NCBI GenBank assembly: GCA_025558095.1
Contig: JAIVFI010000017.1
Location: 496,001 to 560,000, forward strand
Direction of reading: 5' to 3'
From: Hyaloraphidium curvatum
Lineage: Eukaryota > Monoblepharomycota > Hyaloraphidiomycetes > Hyaloraphidiales > Hyaloraphidiaceae
Length of the DNA: 64,000 nt
This document shows, piece by piece, positions 1 through 10,253 of this stretch (within the stretch, counting starts at the first letter, position 1; the number at the start of each line of letters is the position of its first letter). The notes below the pieces were generated by a model, which ran no database searches, was not told the origin of the DNA, and worked only from the letters and a program-made list of their open reading frames with translations. The position numbers and the translations under genes were made by a program.

Positions 1-6
1 AGCCTT

Positions 7-117
7 CTAGTTGGACTTCTTGGGGTTGGCACAGTTAGCATAGAAGAAACGTCTTCGTTTGAGATCACCTTGATGCTTGTACACGAGACCACTGGCAGCG
101 CGGAGATTCGGAGCCAT
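7..117 (-). CDS. short basic ORF or terminal exon, unrecognised
   Basis: A reading frame of about 36 codons starts at the ATG at 115-117 (reverse strand) and ends at a TAG at 7-9. The same frame extends upstream to 222, but that part overlaps the start of the next gene. The product is rich in Arg and Lys with an RRRFF core and a PKKSN end, as in small mitochondrial ribosomal or other organellar basic proteins, but I do not recognise a family. It could be the last exon of a longer gene. It lies head to head with the Faf1-like gene, 78 bp between start codons. No function is claimed. Confidence 0.3.
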   Translation of the reverse strand: MAPNLRAASGLVYKHQGDLKRRRFFYANCANPKKSN

Positions 118-195
118 GGTTGAGGGCGTAATAAGATGCGAGGACAAACAAACAGAGCCGCCACTCTCTCCGTCCTTTTGCCCCCGCTTGCGCCA

Positions 196-1517
196 ATGAA
201 CGTGGGCAAGAAGCGGAAGCATGGCTTCCTTGACAACTCAGTTGACGATTCCGGCTCCCCGCGAAACGGGACGGGGCACCACGAGGGCGCAGAGGGCCAC
301 GTCGGGTCCTCTTCTGCCAAACCCCGAAAGAAGACCTTGAAGCTTTCTAGCCGCCGCGACGCCCTCGACGAATCGGGAGACGGGGATGTCGGCGACCAGG
401 ATGCCGCGAGGAAGAAGCTGGAAGCCTTGCTCTCTGCCCAGCTGGACTTTGAATGGGACGCAGATATTCTGCCAGGGGACGCCGCCGCGACAACCGTCTT
501 TGGGGAGGAGAAGCTGAACAAACGGGAGCGGAAAAGGCGGAAGCGGATGTTGGAGTCCCGTGTGGCCGCGAAGGAGAGCTCCCCGGAGCCCAACGGGCAC
601 ATGGAGCCCGACGAGGACTCGATTCTGCGGGACGACCTTGCGGTCGGCGGTTTCGACTCGGACGGCTTCGACGTGGGCGTAGATTCGGACGACTCTGAGG
701 ACTATGGGACTTCTGACGGGTCCGGTGGCTCGGATTCGGAAGAGGAACGGCCCGTCAATGTTCGGAAGCCGGCGCCAAAGGTCGAGGTGGTCGAGTTCCG
801 GGATCCGTCACAACAGAGGACAACGGCATCGTCGAATCCGCTGGAATTCAAGAGTTTTATGGTGATTGACATTGGCCGGTGCTCGTTTGGAGAGGCATGT
901 AGCTGATTTTGAGATCCCGAAAGTCCTCGAAGGTTTCCAAGACTCTCGCCGCGAACGCTCCAAAGACACCCCTTCCGACAGCGGCCGAAGCAGCTCAGGA
1001 CAAGCAGGACGACCTGCACGACAAGGAGCTCATGTCCCTGCTCCGCTCGACCCAGCTGATCGAGCAGCTCACATCTGCTGAGCTCCAGGGCGCCGAGCGG
1101 CGGTCCTACCTCGCCCAACGGGCCGTGGAACTCGGCCTCCGCCCGGAAAGGCGGCCCAAGGTGCCGCGGGCGATCCTTCAGGGGATGCGGGAGAAGGGCA
1201 AGGAGCGGGCGAAGAAGGAGATCCAGGAGCTGAAGGAGACGGGAATGCTCACCGGCTCGGCGAGGCGGAAGATCGAGGCCAGGATCGACGCTCCGAAGCG
1301 GAAGAAGAAGTTCAGGCCGCCGCCGAACGAAGTCGGGACGGTCGGGCGGATGAACAAGGAGGGCATTCTGGTGGTGAGCAAGCGGACCATCAAGCAGGTG
1401 GAGCGCGAGGGGGAGAGGGAGAAGGCGGCGCGGAAGAGAAAGAGGGATCCTTTCGGGGATTCGTCGGCGCCGAAGTCCAAGGGGAAGAAGAAGGGAGGGA
1501 AGAAGAAGCGGCGATGA
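196..1517 (+). CDS. Faf1/C1orf131-like 40S ribosome-assembly factor
   Basis: Very basic protein with acidic stretches, probably a nucleolar factor of small-subunit pre-rRNA processing. It starts MNVGKKRKHG; an upstream in-frame ATG at 136 would add 20 residues. An acidic middle (SDDSEDY, DSEEE) leads to VEVVEFRDPS, resembling the EVV-F-DPS motif of the family. After an intron of about 41 nt (862-902, which keeps the frame) come KELMSLLRSTQLIEQ, a PRAILQGMREKGKERAKKE helix and the GILVVSKRTIK motif, which matches the terminal 'G-x-L-x-L-S-K' signature of Faf1-type proteins. It ends in a run of Lys and Arg. The family call rests on motif memory; the nucleolar role is inferred. Confidence 0.65.
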
Positions 1518-1596
1518 AAAGCAGTGTATGGACGGAAGGCGATTACAGGCACGCAGCGACTTCAACGGGCTCTAGCCACGGGGAAAAGGTGTTCGA

Positions 1597-2592
1597 TCAG
1601 GCGCCCTTGCTAGGAGTAGCACCGCCGGAGTGGTCCTCGTGCTCTTCGAACTCGGCCAGGGTCGCGATCGCGTTTGCGATGATCTGGCGAAACACCGAGG
1701 AGTCAGTCCAAAGTCGCCTCATGAATTCGTTCCCTATGGACACTCACAGCGTACTTGTAGTTCCCGAGATCGCGCACGGTCTTGATGTGTAGCTCGGCGA
1801 AAACCTTGTCCTTCTCCTCGCTGATCCCCTTGAGAGCCGAGGGGGGCGAGTTGAGGATCTCGGTGATGCTCTTGCTGCCGGAAGCCACGGAAAAGCAGCG
1901 AAGTTCAGAAAAAATCCTTTTCGTTAGAGCATCCACGTACTGGGCGTGCTCGTGATCCACGATCTTGTTCACGTTTGCGTGGCTCTGCTCGGGCCGCTTG
2001 CCCTCCTGCTCGTAGGCCTCGAGCGTGAGCAGGGCGTGGGCGACGCGCCAGTGTTTCCACTGGGCAAAGTCGTGCATCTTGTCGACGTGGAGCTATGATC
2101 AGAGGGCGCAATCAGGCCATTGGTGCCGTCGACAATTGCATTGACTCACGCTCTTGAGCAGCCCCTCGGCGTGCGCTCCGACGCCCCTGAGGGCAATCAC
2201 GTGGGAGTGCATAGCGGATGAGAAAGTCCTGGTGTCGTGGCGGTGGTCGAGGGCCTGTTTCGGGGGAGATTCAGAGCCCGAATCAAGGGGGCGTCGTTTC
2301 CGGGTGACCCACCCCGGAAATGTTCATCGCGTATTTGGAGAAGTCGACGGGCTGCCGGAGAGCGTTGGAAGAGGTCCGAGAACGGCGCGGGACGCTCGCC
2401 GACCTTCTTCGCCCTCTTGTGCTTGTGTTCTTCGCCGTTCGGATGCCCGTTCGCCGCGGGGGCGCCCTCCGGTTCCTCGGCCTCGTGCGGCCGCTTGGGC
2501 CCCTCGGGAACTTCGACGGGCTGCTCGGTCATCTCGATGGTTGGCTCGGGAGCGGGGGCGACGGGGACTTCGGGGGCGACGGCCTCCGACAT
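1597..2592 (-). CDS. uncharacterised protein with helical 'IKTVxDLxNYKY' repeat domain
   Basis: At least three exons. Exon 1 (from 2592) encodes a Pro/Glu-rich N-terminus, then PFSDLFQRSPAARRLLQIRDEHF. A second stretch reads SSAMHSHVIALRGVGAHAEG and ends at a GTGAGT donor near 2152. The next exon (about 2090 downward) reads KMHDFAQWKHWRVAHALLTLEAYE and later ISEEKDKVFAELHIKTVRDLGNYKY. The last exon reads FRQIIANAIATLAEFEEHED and ends at the stop at 1597-1599. The pattern 'LG-IKTV-DL-NYKYF--A-AI-TLAE' recurs in uncharacterised proteins of algae and other protists, as I recall, but I know of no named function. It is convergent with the Faf1-like gene, 79 bp between stops. Confidence 0.55.
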
Positions 2593-3063
2593 GTTTTCGG
2601 TTGGGGCGGCCGGTGACTCGAATCACTCGAGTTGCGCGAACTTGACCCCGTCGACGCCCAACCGCCCAACGATGGATGTGTTCAAGAACCCATAAACAAA
2701 TGTAGGAGCATTTTCCGCCAAGAACCGGATGGATGCTGGTTGTACGAGAGACTGCCGACGGGGGCACTATGAAGCAAAAGCCATCCGAAGATCCATCCCA
2801 ATCGCCGTAGCTCCGCGTCGAGTACAGGTAGCTCTGAAGGATGATTTCCGCCTGCTGCCTGATGGAGCAGCACCCGTGAGAGATGACAGGCCACTGTGGC
2901 AACCATTTCCGGAAGATCCCCCGCTCCCGTCCCGGCACCGCCCGGACCACGTCCCCAGCCAAACACGCCCTTGCGCTCGCCACAGTGCCCTCTCCTCCAC
3001 CGCCGTCCGCCGCCGGACGGAAATCTCCACGCGCACCGCCGGCCGACCCGCGGCGGCGGCGCT
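2593..3063. other. divergent intergenic region
   Basis: 471 bp between two head-to-head genes, so it should hold both promoters. No RNA gene, repeat or convincing extra exon was seen. Reading frames that cross it look like GC-rich shadows. Confidence 0.5.
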
Positions 3064-4499
3064 ATGGCGGACCCGAAGCCGCTGCCGTACCCCGCGCTGC
3101 CGTTCCTCCTCGCGGCGCGCAAGGCCGACGTGCCGTTCAACGTGCGCGGCGTGCCCGGCCTCGAGGAGTACCAGCGCTTCGTCCTGCGCAACGCGCCGCG
3201 CGTCGCCGCCGTCGAGAGGATCCTGCGGGGTGCGCGCGCCGCGGCGAACCTGTCGGGCCGCGCTGAGTCGTCGCACCGCAGGGATCGCGTTCACGTCGGG
3301 CGGGGTCGTCGCGCTGCTGGACCAGACGAAATGGAAGGGCAGGCTGGGCGATTCGCTGTACATGCAGGAGGTGGGCCGCCCGCAGCCGGGTCCGCTCGCT
3401 GGAGTGGTGACCACCGCCCCGTTCGCCTACTTCGTTTCTCTCTCCGTGAATCTCTCTTCAAATCTCTCTTCAGTTCTGCTTGATGGTTATCAACATCGTC
3501 GCCAACTTCCACACCGCCATTTTTTCGCTCTCGGGCCTCTTTGCGCCGGGCAAGATGACGCCGATACATACCCGGCTCCAGAACGCCTTCATGAGGGCGC
3601 AACTAAGCCGGCTTGGTGACGAGCCGTACGGAGCGCTGGCGCTCGTTTTCCAGCTCTTCACCTTTGTGGAGAAGTTCGCCGAGATATGGGCTCTGAAGCG
3701 GCTGGGGGACTCTGGGCGGTGGAACGTCGTGGTCTTGATCGAAGGTGTCAAGGTAGGAGACCCCTGTCCGGCACTGTTCCCGCTTCTGACCAAATAATCG
3801 CGCCAGACCGCAATAAGGCTCGCCTGCTTCCGCCTCCTCGGCTTCCGGGGACCGCTCCAGCCGCGGGTCGTGCCGGAGCGGGACCTGACCCTGACGCTGC
3901 CGAAACCGCCCGGGACCGTGACGCCGCCGATGGGTCCGGCGACGACCAACATGGAGGCCTCCATGAGCATGTCCGTGTCGGACCTGGCGCTCATGCCGTC
4001 GGTGCTTTCCGACGACGAGGCGGCGGAGCTCGTCGGCGTGCTTTCGGGCTGGGACCGGGCGGCCGAGTACGCCTTTATCCTCCGACCGATCGTCTATTGT
4101 GGGTTCCTCCTCGGCTTCTCGTATGGAGCTTGCTCCCTGACGGACCGCGCAGCCTTGCTACTCCGGCGGTCCAGCGCGCAGGGCACGCTCAAGACCGCCT
4201 GGACGCCGTACCTCGTCTCGCTCGCCATGGACCTCTCCTCGGTCTCGGTGCAGGCCTGGAAGGTCTTCAACGGCAACCCCACGTGGCTGGAGGAGGACGA
4301 GATGGTGCGCCGGCTGCACCTGCTCCTGTACTACCTCCTCCGCGAGCCCGTCTTTACGCTCTACACCAAGCCGGTGCTGCAGCGGTTCTTCCGCTACGCG
4401 GCACGGCGGCCGGTGGTCAACCTCCTGACCTTCATTCTCCTCGAGTACTCGGCTTATTGGGGCCGAGGTTTGTATTTCTACAGCGCCGCCAGCAGCTAG
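3064..4499 (+). CDS. PEX16: peroxin-16 (PEX16)
   Basis: Peroxisomal membrane biogenesis factor that recruits membrane proteins to new peroxisomes. Start MADPKPLPYP at 3064. The first exon reads EEYQRFVLRNAPRVAAVERILRGA. Later exons contain TRLQNAFMRAQLSRLGDEPY, KFAEIWALKRLG and RWNVVVLIEGVK. After an intron near 3750-3806 comes IRLACFRLLGFRGPLQPRVV. The C-terminal half has the family's AEYAFILRPIVYCGFLLGF, WTPYLVSLAMDL and the E-E-MVRRLHLLLYYLLREPVF block, then ends YFYSAASS. The order of motifs matches PEX16 throughout. At least two introns are needed; the edges between 3260 and 3480 are unclear. PEX16 is patchy in fungi, so its presence is a mild lineage marker. Confidence 0.85.
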
Positions 4500-4842
4500 C
4501 TGTAGAGAGGAGGCGAGAAGGAAGACGGTGAAGGTGGCTTTTCCAACAGGCTCCCCGCAACCACTTCCCGATCGGCGAAAGAAGCCGAAGGAACCATGTA
4601 CAACGATCCGGAATTACCGGAGCATTACACTCGTTGAAGCAAATGAATGTGAAGGCGGGAGACGAGGCTCCGGATCTCCGTCCGTGCGGGCTCCCAGCCG
4701 TCCTGCATCCCCGAATCAAACTTCACGTACCGTCCTCCCCGAGCCGCCCGCGAGCCGGCGTACTTGCCGTGCTCTTCATTCCGCACCCCTCACTACGCAC
4801 GGCGGGGCCCCTTCCGCCCCCGCGCGGTTCGCCCCCGCAAAC
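4500..4842. other. intergenic region PEX16 to BTG/Tob gene
   Basis: 343 bp between two genes on the same strand. It should contain the 3' end of the first transcript and the promoter of the second. I see no other gene in it. Confidence 0.4.
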
Positions 4843-5596
4843 ATGACCGACGCGCCGCCGCCCGCCGAGCCGTTCGCGGCGGAGGTTTCAACGGCCGTCA
4901 ACTACCTCGCCGGGTACCTCCTCGCCGACGTGCCGCACACGCAGCTGGCCCGCTTCCGCGCCGCGCTGCTGGCCGCCGTCACCGCAAAGTGCCGCGTGTC
5001 GTGGGACCCCGAGAGGCCGGAGAAGGGGTCCGCATTCCGCTCCGTTGCTTTCCACGGCCGCGTCGACCCGCTGGTCGAGAGAGCGGCCGCGGACGCGGGA
5101 ATCTCGAGGCCAATCGGCTCGTTCTTCCCCTCGGAGCTAGTGTGGGCACCGCACCTGTCTCGCCGGCTTCACCGCTCCCGCTAACCGTCAATGCCATTCC
5201 CGCACCTACGCCCATCTCGCCGGTCGCGGCAACTGCTAATTGTTGTTGCTGTTGGAAACTAGGCTCTGGTGCGACCCCGGCGAGGTCTCCTTCAGGATCG
5301 GCGAACACGGCACGGTGCAGTCTCTCTACCGCGACCCCTCGACGCCCACGAGTGCCGGTTCCGGCAACGGCTCCGCAGGGTCGGGCTCCATCTCCCCCGC
5401 CGAGCCCTCGCTGCCTCCTCTCCCGCGGTACGCAACGGGCCAGAAGCGGCAGCAGTCGTTCAGGGCCGACGACGACGAGCCGCTCTGGGTGCTTCCGACG
5501 GCGACGCCGAGGAACAAGATCCGAATTCGGAGGCCGGACGAGGCGCAAAGCTCGCCCGCGTACGCGAGGGCGGGAAGCGGGCTGGCGTTCGTCTGA
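4843..5596 (+). CDS. BTG/Tob-family protein
   Basis: Contains the BTG domain, which in animals binds the CAF1/CNOT7 deadenylase subunit of CCR4-NOT and promotes mRNA decay. Start MTDAPPPAEP. Exon 1 shows the N-terminal helices (FAAEVSTAVNYLAGYLL), the 'PEKGSAFRSV' element and DPLVERAAADAGI. An intron (5142-5262) splits the diagnostic strand: ...PSELV joined to LWCDPGEVSFRIGEHG, and the join keeps the frame. The tail is Ser/Pro-rich and disordered and ends SGLAFV. About 210 residues, close to BTG1-4 and shorter than TOB1. BTG/Tob proteins are best known from animals; in fungi I know them only from early-diverging groups. The domain call is strong; the role in mRNA decay is from the family. Confidence 0.85.
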
Positions 5597-5763
5597 GGAC
5601 GCGGACTCTTCAGTGACTCTCGACGAACGAACGGACTCATTCTCAACGCTGATTCCTGGAATGGCGGGCTGCATTCTTGCGTATGTACATAGCCTTTTTC
5701 CTGCATTCAATCTAGTTGCTGTTTCCCACTGGTATCACTCCAGCTTGCAGGCTCCGTGGGGTA

Positions 5764-7567
5764 TCACCGCTTCGGAGGAGGTATTCCGAGGCGCAGCAGC
5801 GTGTCCCATCTCTTCTCGCTCTCCTCCCTGGTCCAAACCTGCGTGCCGAGGTCCGGCTTGTAGTGCGGCCCCTTGGTCCGGTCCGGGGGCTTGTACAACT
5901 GGGCCGGAGCCGCCGCACGCGCGGGAGCCGGGGCCGCGGAGGAGGGGGCGGAGTGCTGCGACCCGCCGCGGGCGTCGTTCTCGCTCTCTTGCGACTCGAG
6001 GTTGATCGCCGGCGGCGCAGAGGCGCGGCGGGGCTCCTCCGGTTCCGGATCCCGCCAGGTGCGGCCGCTGCGCTGCACGGAGGGTACCACGCTCGCCGGC
6101 TCGGGGTCCGAAACAGCGGCGAGGGCATAAGCTTCCGCGAGGGCATCCGAGAGGCCTTTGGCTTCCCGGCGGGGCCGGTTCCGTGCTTCCGGAGGCGTCG
6201 GAAACTGAGGAGCGGGGGTGGGGAAGGACAGGGTCAGGGTTATGGGGCAGTGGTCTCCGTGATCCCAGGTCGTGAACTGCGGATTGCCGTGAGCCGTGGG
6301 AGAAGGTTCGGCGAGGTTTTGAACGCACATGCGACATGATGTCGGCGTCCAAGACGCGCTCGCGGTAGGTATCTTCGTCGACGAGGAAGAGGTCGATGCG
6401 CCAGCCCGAGTTGCTGGCCTTCTTGTCTGCACGTCCGTGAGTGACAGCTACATCCGCAGCGCAACGCGAAACACCCACTGGTCCCGCGCGAAAAGTAGGT
6501 GTACACCGCCGTCCGGCCGGGATTGAGATCGCGCCAAGCGTCAACCATGCCTGCGGTGTGGAGGAGGTCGATGTTGCGGTTTTTGGCCGGCGAGGTGTAC
6601 GCCTGGCGCACGCAGAGTCAGGATCATGTATCGCGCAGCAGACCGAAGAATCAACACACTTTCGGCCGGAAAACGTCTGCATGAGGGAAAGAGCCCGCAG
6701 TTAGCTTTTCTGGGTGGCCTCGTTGCGTTGGCAAGCCCACCAAGAGACGTATGTGCGATGTTGAAGTCGCCGACGACAATGACCCTCTTGCCCTCGGCGC
6801 GCAGCTCCTTCACACGCTCAACCAGCAGTCCCATCCACTTCTGCTTGTATTCTCTGCGTTCCTGCCTGATGGTGCAGGGGGCGTACTGGCCACCAGCGTC
6901 AGAGCTGTCAACGTGCGCACAACAAGGAGACGCCCACGATGTTGATGAGCAGAAAGTCGCCGTGGTCCGTCATCACTGCCCTCCCCTCCTCCTTGTCCAT
7001 CGGCCCCTTCCCGAACCCCGCCCACGCGGCCCGCGTCAGCCCCTTCTTCGCGTACGTCGCCGTCCCCGAGAACGGCTTCCCGTCCTCCGGCAGGCACCAG
7101 AAGCAGTCGTACCCCGGCACCGACAGCAAATCATCCGGCAGCTCCGCGGGCTCGGGAACCTTGGTCTCCTGGAAGCACACGATGTCGGCGCGAACGCGCG
7201 AGAACCAGTCCGCGAGCACGTCGGACCGGGTGCGGCGCTTCAGCTTGGCGGCGAGCTTGGCGGCGAACTGGCGCAGGCCATTGATGTTCCAGGAGACGAT
7301 GCGGAGCTCCCTCTCGGGTCCGAGAGCAGGCGCCGCCGCGGGGGCCTCCGAGTGGGGGAGGGACGACGGTCCCGGACGGGCCGGCGGGGAGCCATCCCGG
7401 GGGGACGACCCGGCATTGTCATCCCACCAGGCGGGCGAGACCGGGTCCGGGTCGGGGAGTGAAGTCCGGGGCCGTGTGCGCGCCGCAGGCGAGCCGGGGG
7501 AGGGCGGGTCCGACCGGCGGCGCTTCGGCGCATGCCCGAACAGCGGACCGCGGCCGCCCGGATCCAT
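5764..7567 (-). CDS. class II AP endonuclease (EEP/ExoIII family, Ape2/Apn-like)
   Basis: Cuts DNA 5' to abasic sites in base-excision repair. All catalytic motifs of the endonuclease/exonuclease/phosphatase fold are present in order: SWNINGLR, CFQETKV, VVGDFNIAH, GWRIDLFLVD and TWDHGDHCPITL. Several introns are needed (near 6920, 6700, 6450 and 6320). Chosen start MDPGGRGPLFG at 7567. An in-frame ATG at 7690 would add 41 residues rich in Arg with almost no acidic residues (MSRRIVRRQTNAATFHPAYY...), a possible mitochondrial presequence. The long C-terminal tail is Pro/Ser-rich and lacks a visible GRF zinc finger; it ends LGIPPPKR. An AlkB-like gene lies just upstream on the same strand. Nuclease call strong; Ape1 versus Ape2 type undecided. 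Confidence 0.85.
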
Positions 7568-7826
7568 GCCGGAAAGCGGTTCACGGACGCTAGCGGGCCG
7601 CGATGAGCGGGATTGAATGGGCCTTGCCCGGTAGTACGCCGGGTGGAAGGTTGCAGCGTTGGTCTGCCTCCTCACGATGCGGCGACTCATCAGTCAAGAG
7701 TGAACCTCAAATCTACAGCTCATCGCCGTTCCAAAATGCTCAATGACTTGAAAAAGCCCCCTAAGCCGTGCTCTCCAGCACCGCCGCGGCCTCGGCCTGC
7801 CACTCCTTTCCGTGCCGAACGCTTCA

Positions 7827-9839
7827 TCAGCTCCCGATCCACTCGACGCATGCCGGACCCACCTTCGGCACCGCACCCGCCGGCATGTTCCGCAGCTGGA
7901 AGCTCAACCGCACCCCCTTGGCCCACCTGGGCAGCGACGACGGGCCGGGGCGGTCGCGCATGGTGCCGAGGACGCCGTGGGAGCACCCGCTTAAGGGGTT
8001 CCCGTGGAACAAGATTATGTCGCCGGAGTTGAGGTCGAGCTCGGTGCAGCTGAAGCAAGCTGGAAGGGAGGTGAGGACCGGGGCGGTGATGGGGCAGGCG
8101 GCGACGTACACTGCGATTTCCTGTGCGCGGACAAGGGTCGGAAGAACGGTGAGATTGCATCCTTCCGATCTGCCTTCTCGCCACGCACCATCTCGTCATG
8201 TCCCCCGCCTGCTTGACCCCCGTCGCCGGGCACCATCCCTCTGCTCGCAGTCAGCCCCCGCGCATACGATCGCGCCATGAAGGGGACCCACTGTGGAAGA
8301 AGCGCCTGCACCGCGTGTACAGGTCCACGCAGAACCTGACCGAGTGCCCGATGCTGGCGATGGCGACCCAGCCCGTCTGCGGGCCGTCGAGGTGCGGGTG
8401 GACTGCGGGCCAATCAACGCAATAAACACGTCAGCATCCGCGCATGCAGGCGTCGCCGGAGGAGGACCCACAATCGCCCCCATCCGTCGTCCGCCCGGGA
8501 CGGTACTTGATCACCTGCATCTGCAGCGCGTTCGGGTTCCCCTTGTCCACCATCACCCCGGCGCCGTACCGCTTCTCCGCCAGCTCCAGCAGGCCCGTGA
8601 GCATGTCCCCGAGCTTGAACCCGCGCGCGTAGTCCAGGCCCATGCCGCGGGGCCAGACCTTCTCGTTGCGGTCTTTGCACGCGCCGCCGGTGGAGATGGC
8701 GCCGCAGTGGATGCCGAGGGATTTGGCTTCGAGGGTGGAGGCGCCGAAGACCTTTTCGAACCCTGTGCGTGCAAGCCAATGAAGACGGGCGGCGGGAACC
8801 CATGGTGGCGGAAAGGTCAGCCAGAGACCGCCTCCACACAGTTGCATGCACGCACTCCTCGCCAGCTCCACGCCGCCGCATCCGTCCACGTTGCGGAAGA
8901 CGAAGAAGGGCCGCGGGCCGCCGTAGTCGATCCGCAGGATCTGCGCCTTGGCCGCCTGCTCGGGGAGGCTGAAGGGCACGAAGGGCGTGCGGGAGGTGAT
9001 GATGTCGGGGTAGGCCCTGTGCGCACCAGTCGTGCAGATGGCGGTCAGCGGGGAACGTCATCGCCCCGGCGGCGAATGCGCACCGTCCCTCGCGGAGCAC
9101 CGCGATCCTCTCCCCCGCCATCGGCTCGGGCTCGTGCCCCGTGCCGATCATCTCGCCCGGGCCCCAGTAGGACGCCGTGGCGTTGGTTTCCAGGCGCCCG
9201 TTGCGCACGCGGCCGCGATCTGTGGATGTCCATGTCCAGATCAAGGTTCGGTGAGCGGCTTCTCCGGGCACCGCGGCCGTGAACGGAAACCCACTGACGA
9301 AATTGCTGCTGATGCGGCCGAAATCGCCCTTGCACAGCTCCCTCGTGTACAGCGCGTCTTCCCACGCCCGCATCAGCCCCTTGCGTGCGCATCGGGCGGC
9401 GACCTGGGGACAGCTCACCGATCGTCTCCCTCTGCCTCGCGACCCACTCGGCCATCCGCGGCCCGACCTCCCTGCAGTTGGCGCACGCGTAGTTGTCCTC
9501 GGCAGGGTTGTCGAACAGGCACGCGGGGCAGGTCCACGGCGCGGCCTTGCGGCAGGCGAACAGGTCCTGCATCGAAAATCCGGGCGGCAGGTCCGGCCTG
9601 GCGTCGGGGGCCGGCTTCTTCCTGGGGGGAGGCGCGGGTAGCTCGTCGTCCGAGTCGACGGTGAGGTCGATGGTCGGCCCGGGCTCCTTCTTGATTTTCG
9701 GCCCGGGGGACGGCGAGTCCCGCGCGGGGGAGAAAGGGTCGTCGTCTGCGCCGCGGGGGCGCTTCGCGGCCTCCCGTTCGCGGCGCTCGGCTGCGAGGAG
9801 TCCGAGTAAGAGGTTTGCGGAGGGCACGGGGGCGGACAT
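7827..9839 (-). CDS. AlkB-like 2OG-Fe(II) dioxygenase with RanBP2-type zinc finger
   Basis: Probable oxidative demethylase or related dioxygenase. N-terminus: MSAPVPSANLLL, a Lys-rich patch, then TIDLTVDSDDE, which looks like a SUMO-interacting motif. A RanBP2-type finger follows: APWTCPACLFDN-x7-CANC. Middle domain (WEDALYTRELCKGDFGRIS, NATASYWGPGEMIGTG) not recognised. Catalytic C-terminal part: QMQVIKYRPG, then across an intron HPHLDGPQTGWVAIASIGHSVRF (HxD iron ligands; split here as HPHLDG and SIGHSVRF blocks), then DLNSGDIILFHGNPLSG, CSHGVLG (distal His) and GVRLSFQLRNM (Arg that binds 2-oxoglutarate). At least five introns. Substrate (DNA, RNA or protein) cannot be told from sequence. 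It sits 259 bp upstream of the AP endonuclease on the same strand. Confidence 0.75.
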
Positions 9840-10253
9840 CGTGGGGGGCAGCGGGGGGAGTGTTGGAGTGTCGGGAGCGAGGTGCCGCGAAAGCCCGGGC
9901 GAGTGGGTGACCCCAAATTGATTGTCCCCCGGAGCGGTCGGCGCGGGGAATTCCGGCCGTATCTAGCAATGGGAAGGGTCGGAGTATGTTCCGAACGGCA
10001 GATCTGGGGTCGGCGGGGACGGATGCTGGGGAATGCCGGGGTCACTTTGGTGCGAGTGAATGAAGCCGGGGCTCAGAGGCAGGTGTTCCCTCTAGAAACC
10101 CCGTTCCATTGATATGAGAAGAACCAAAACCAGCTGACTGGAGATCCGATGCCTTTTTTTCCATCCAACGGAGTTTGCCGGGAGCGAGTTTGGGGGCGTC
10201 GATTCGGTGCTCGCGCGTTCCACGGAGCACCACTCCTTTCACGGGAGCCCGCG
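9840..10253. other. divergent intergenic region
   Basis: 414 bp between the AlkB-like gene and the F-box-like gene, head to head. Two promoters are expected. No other feature was recognised. Confidence 0.4.
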
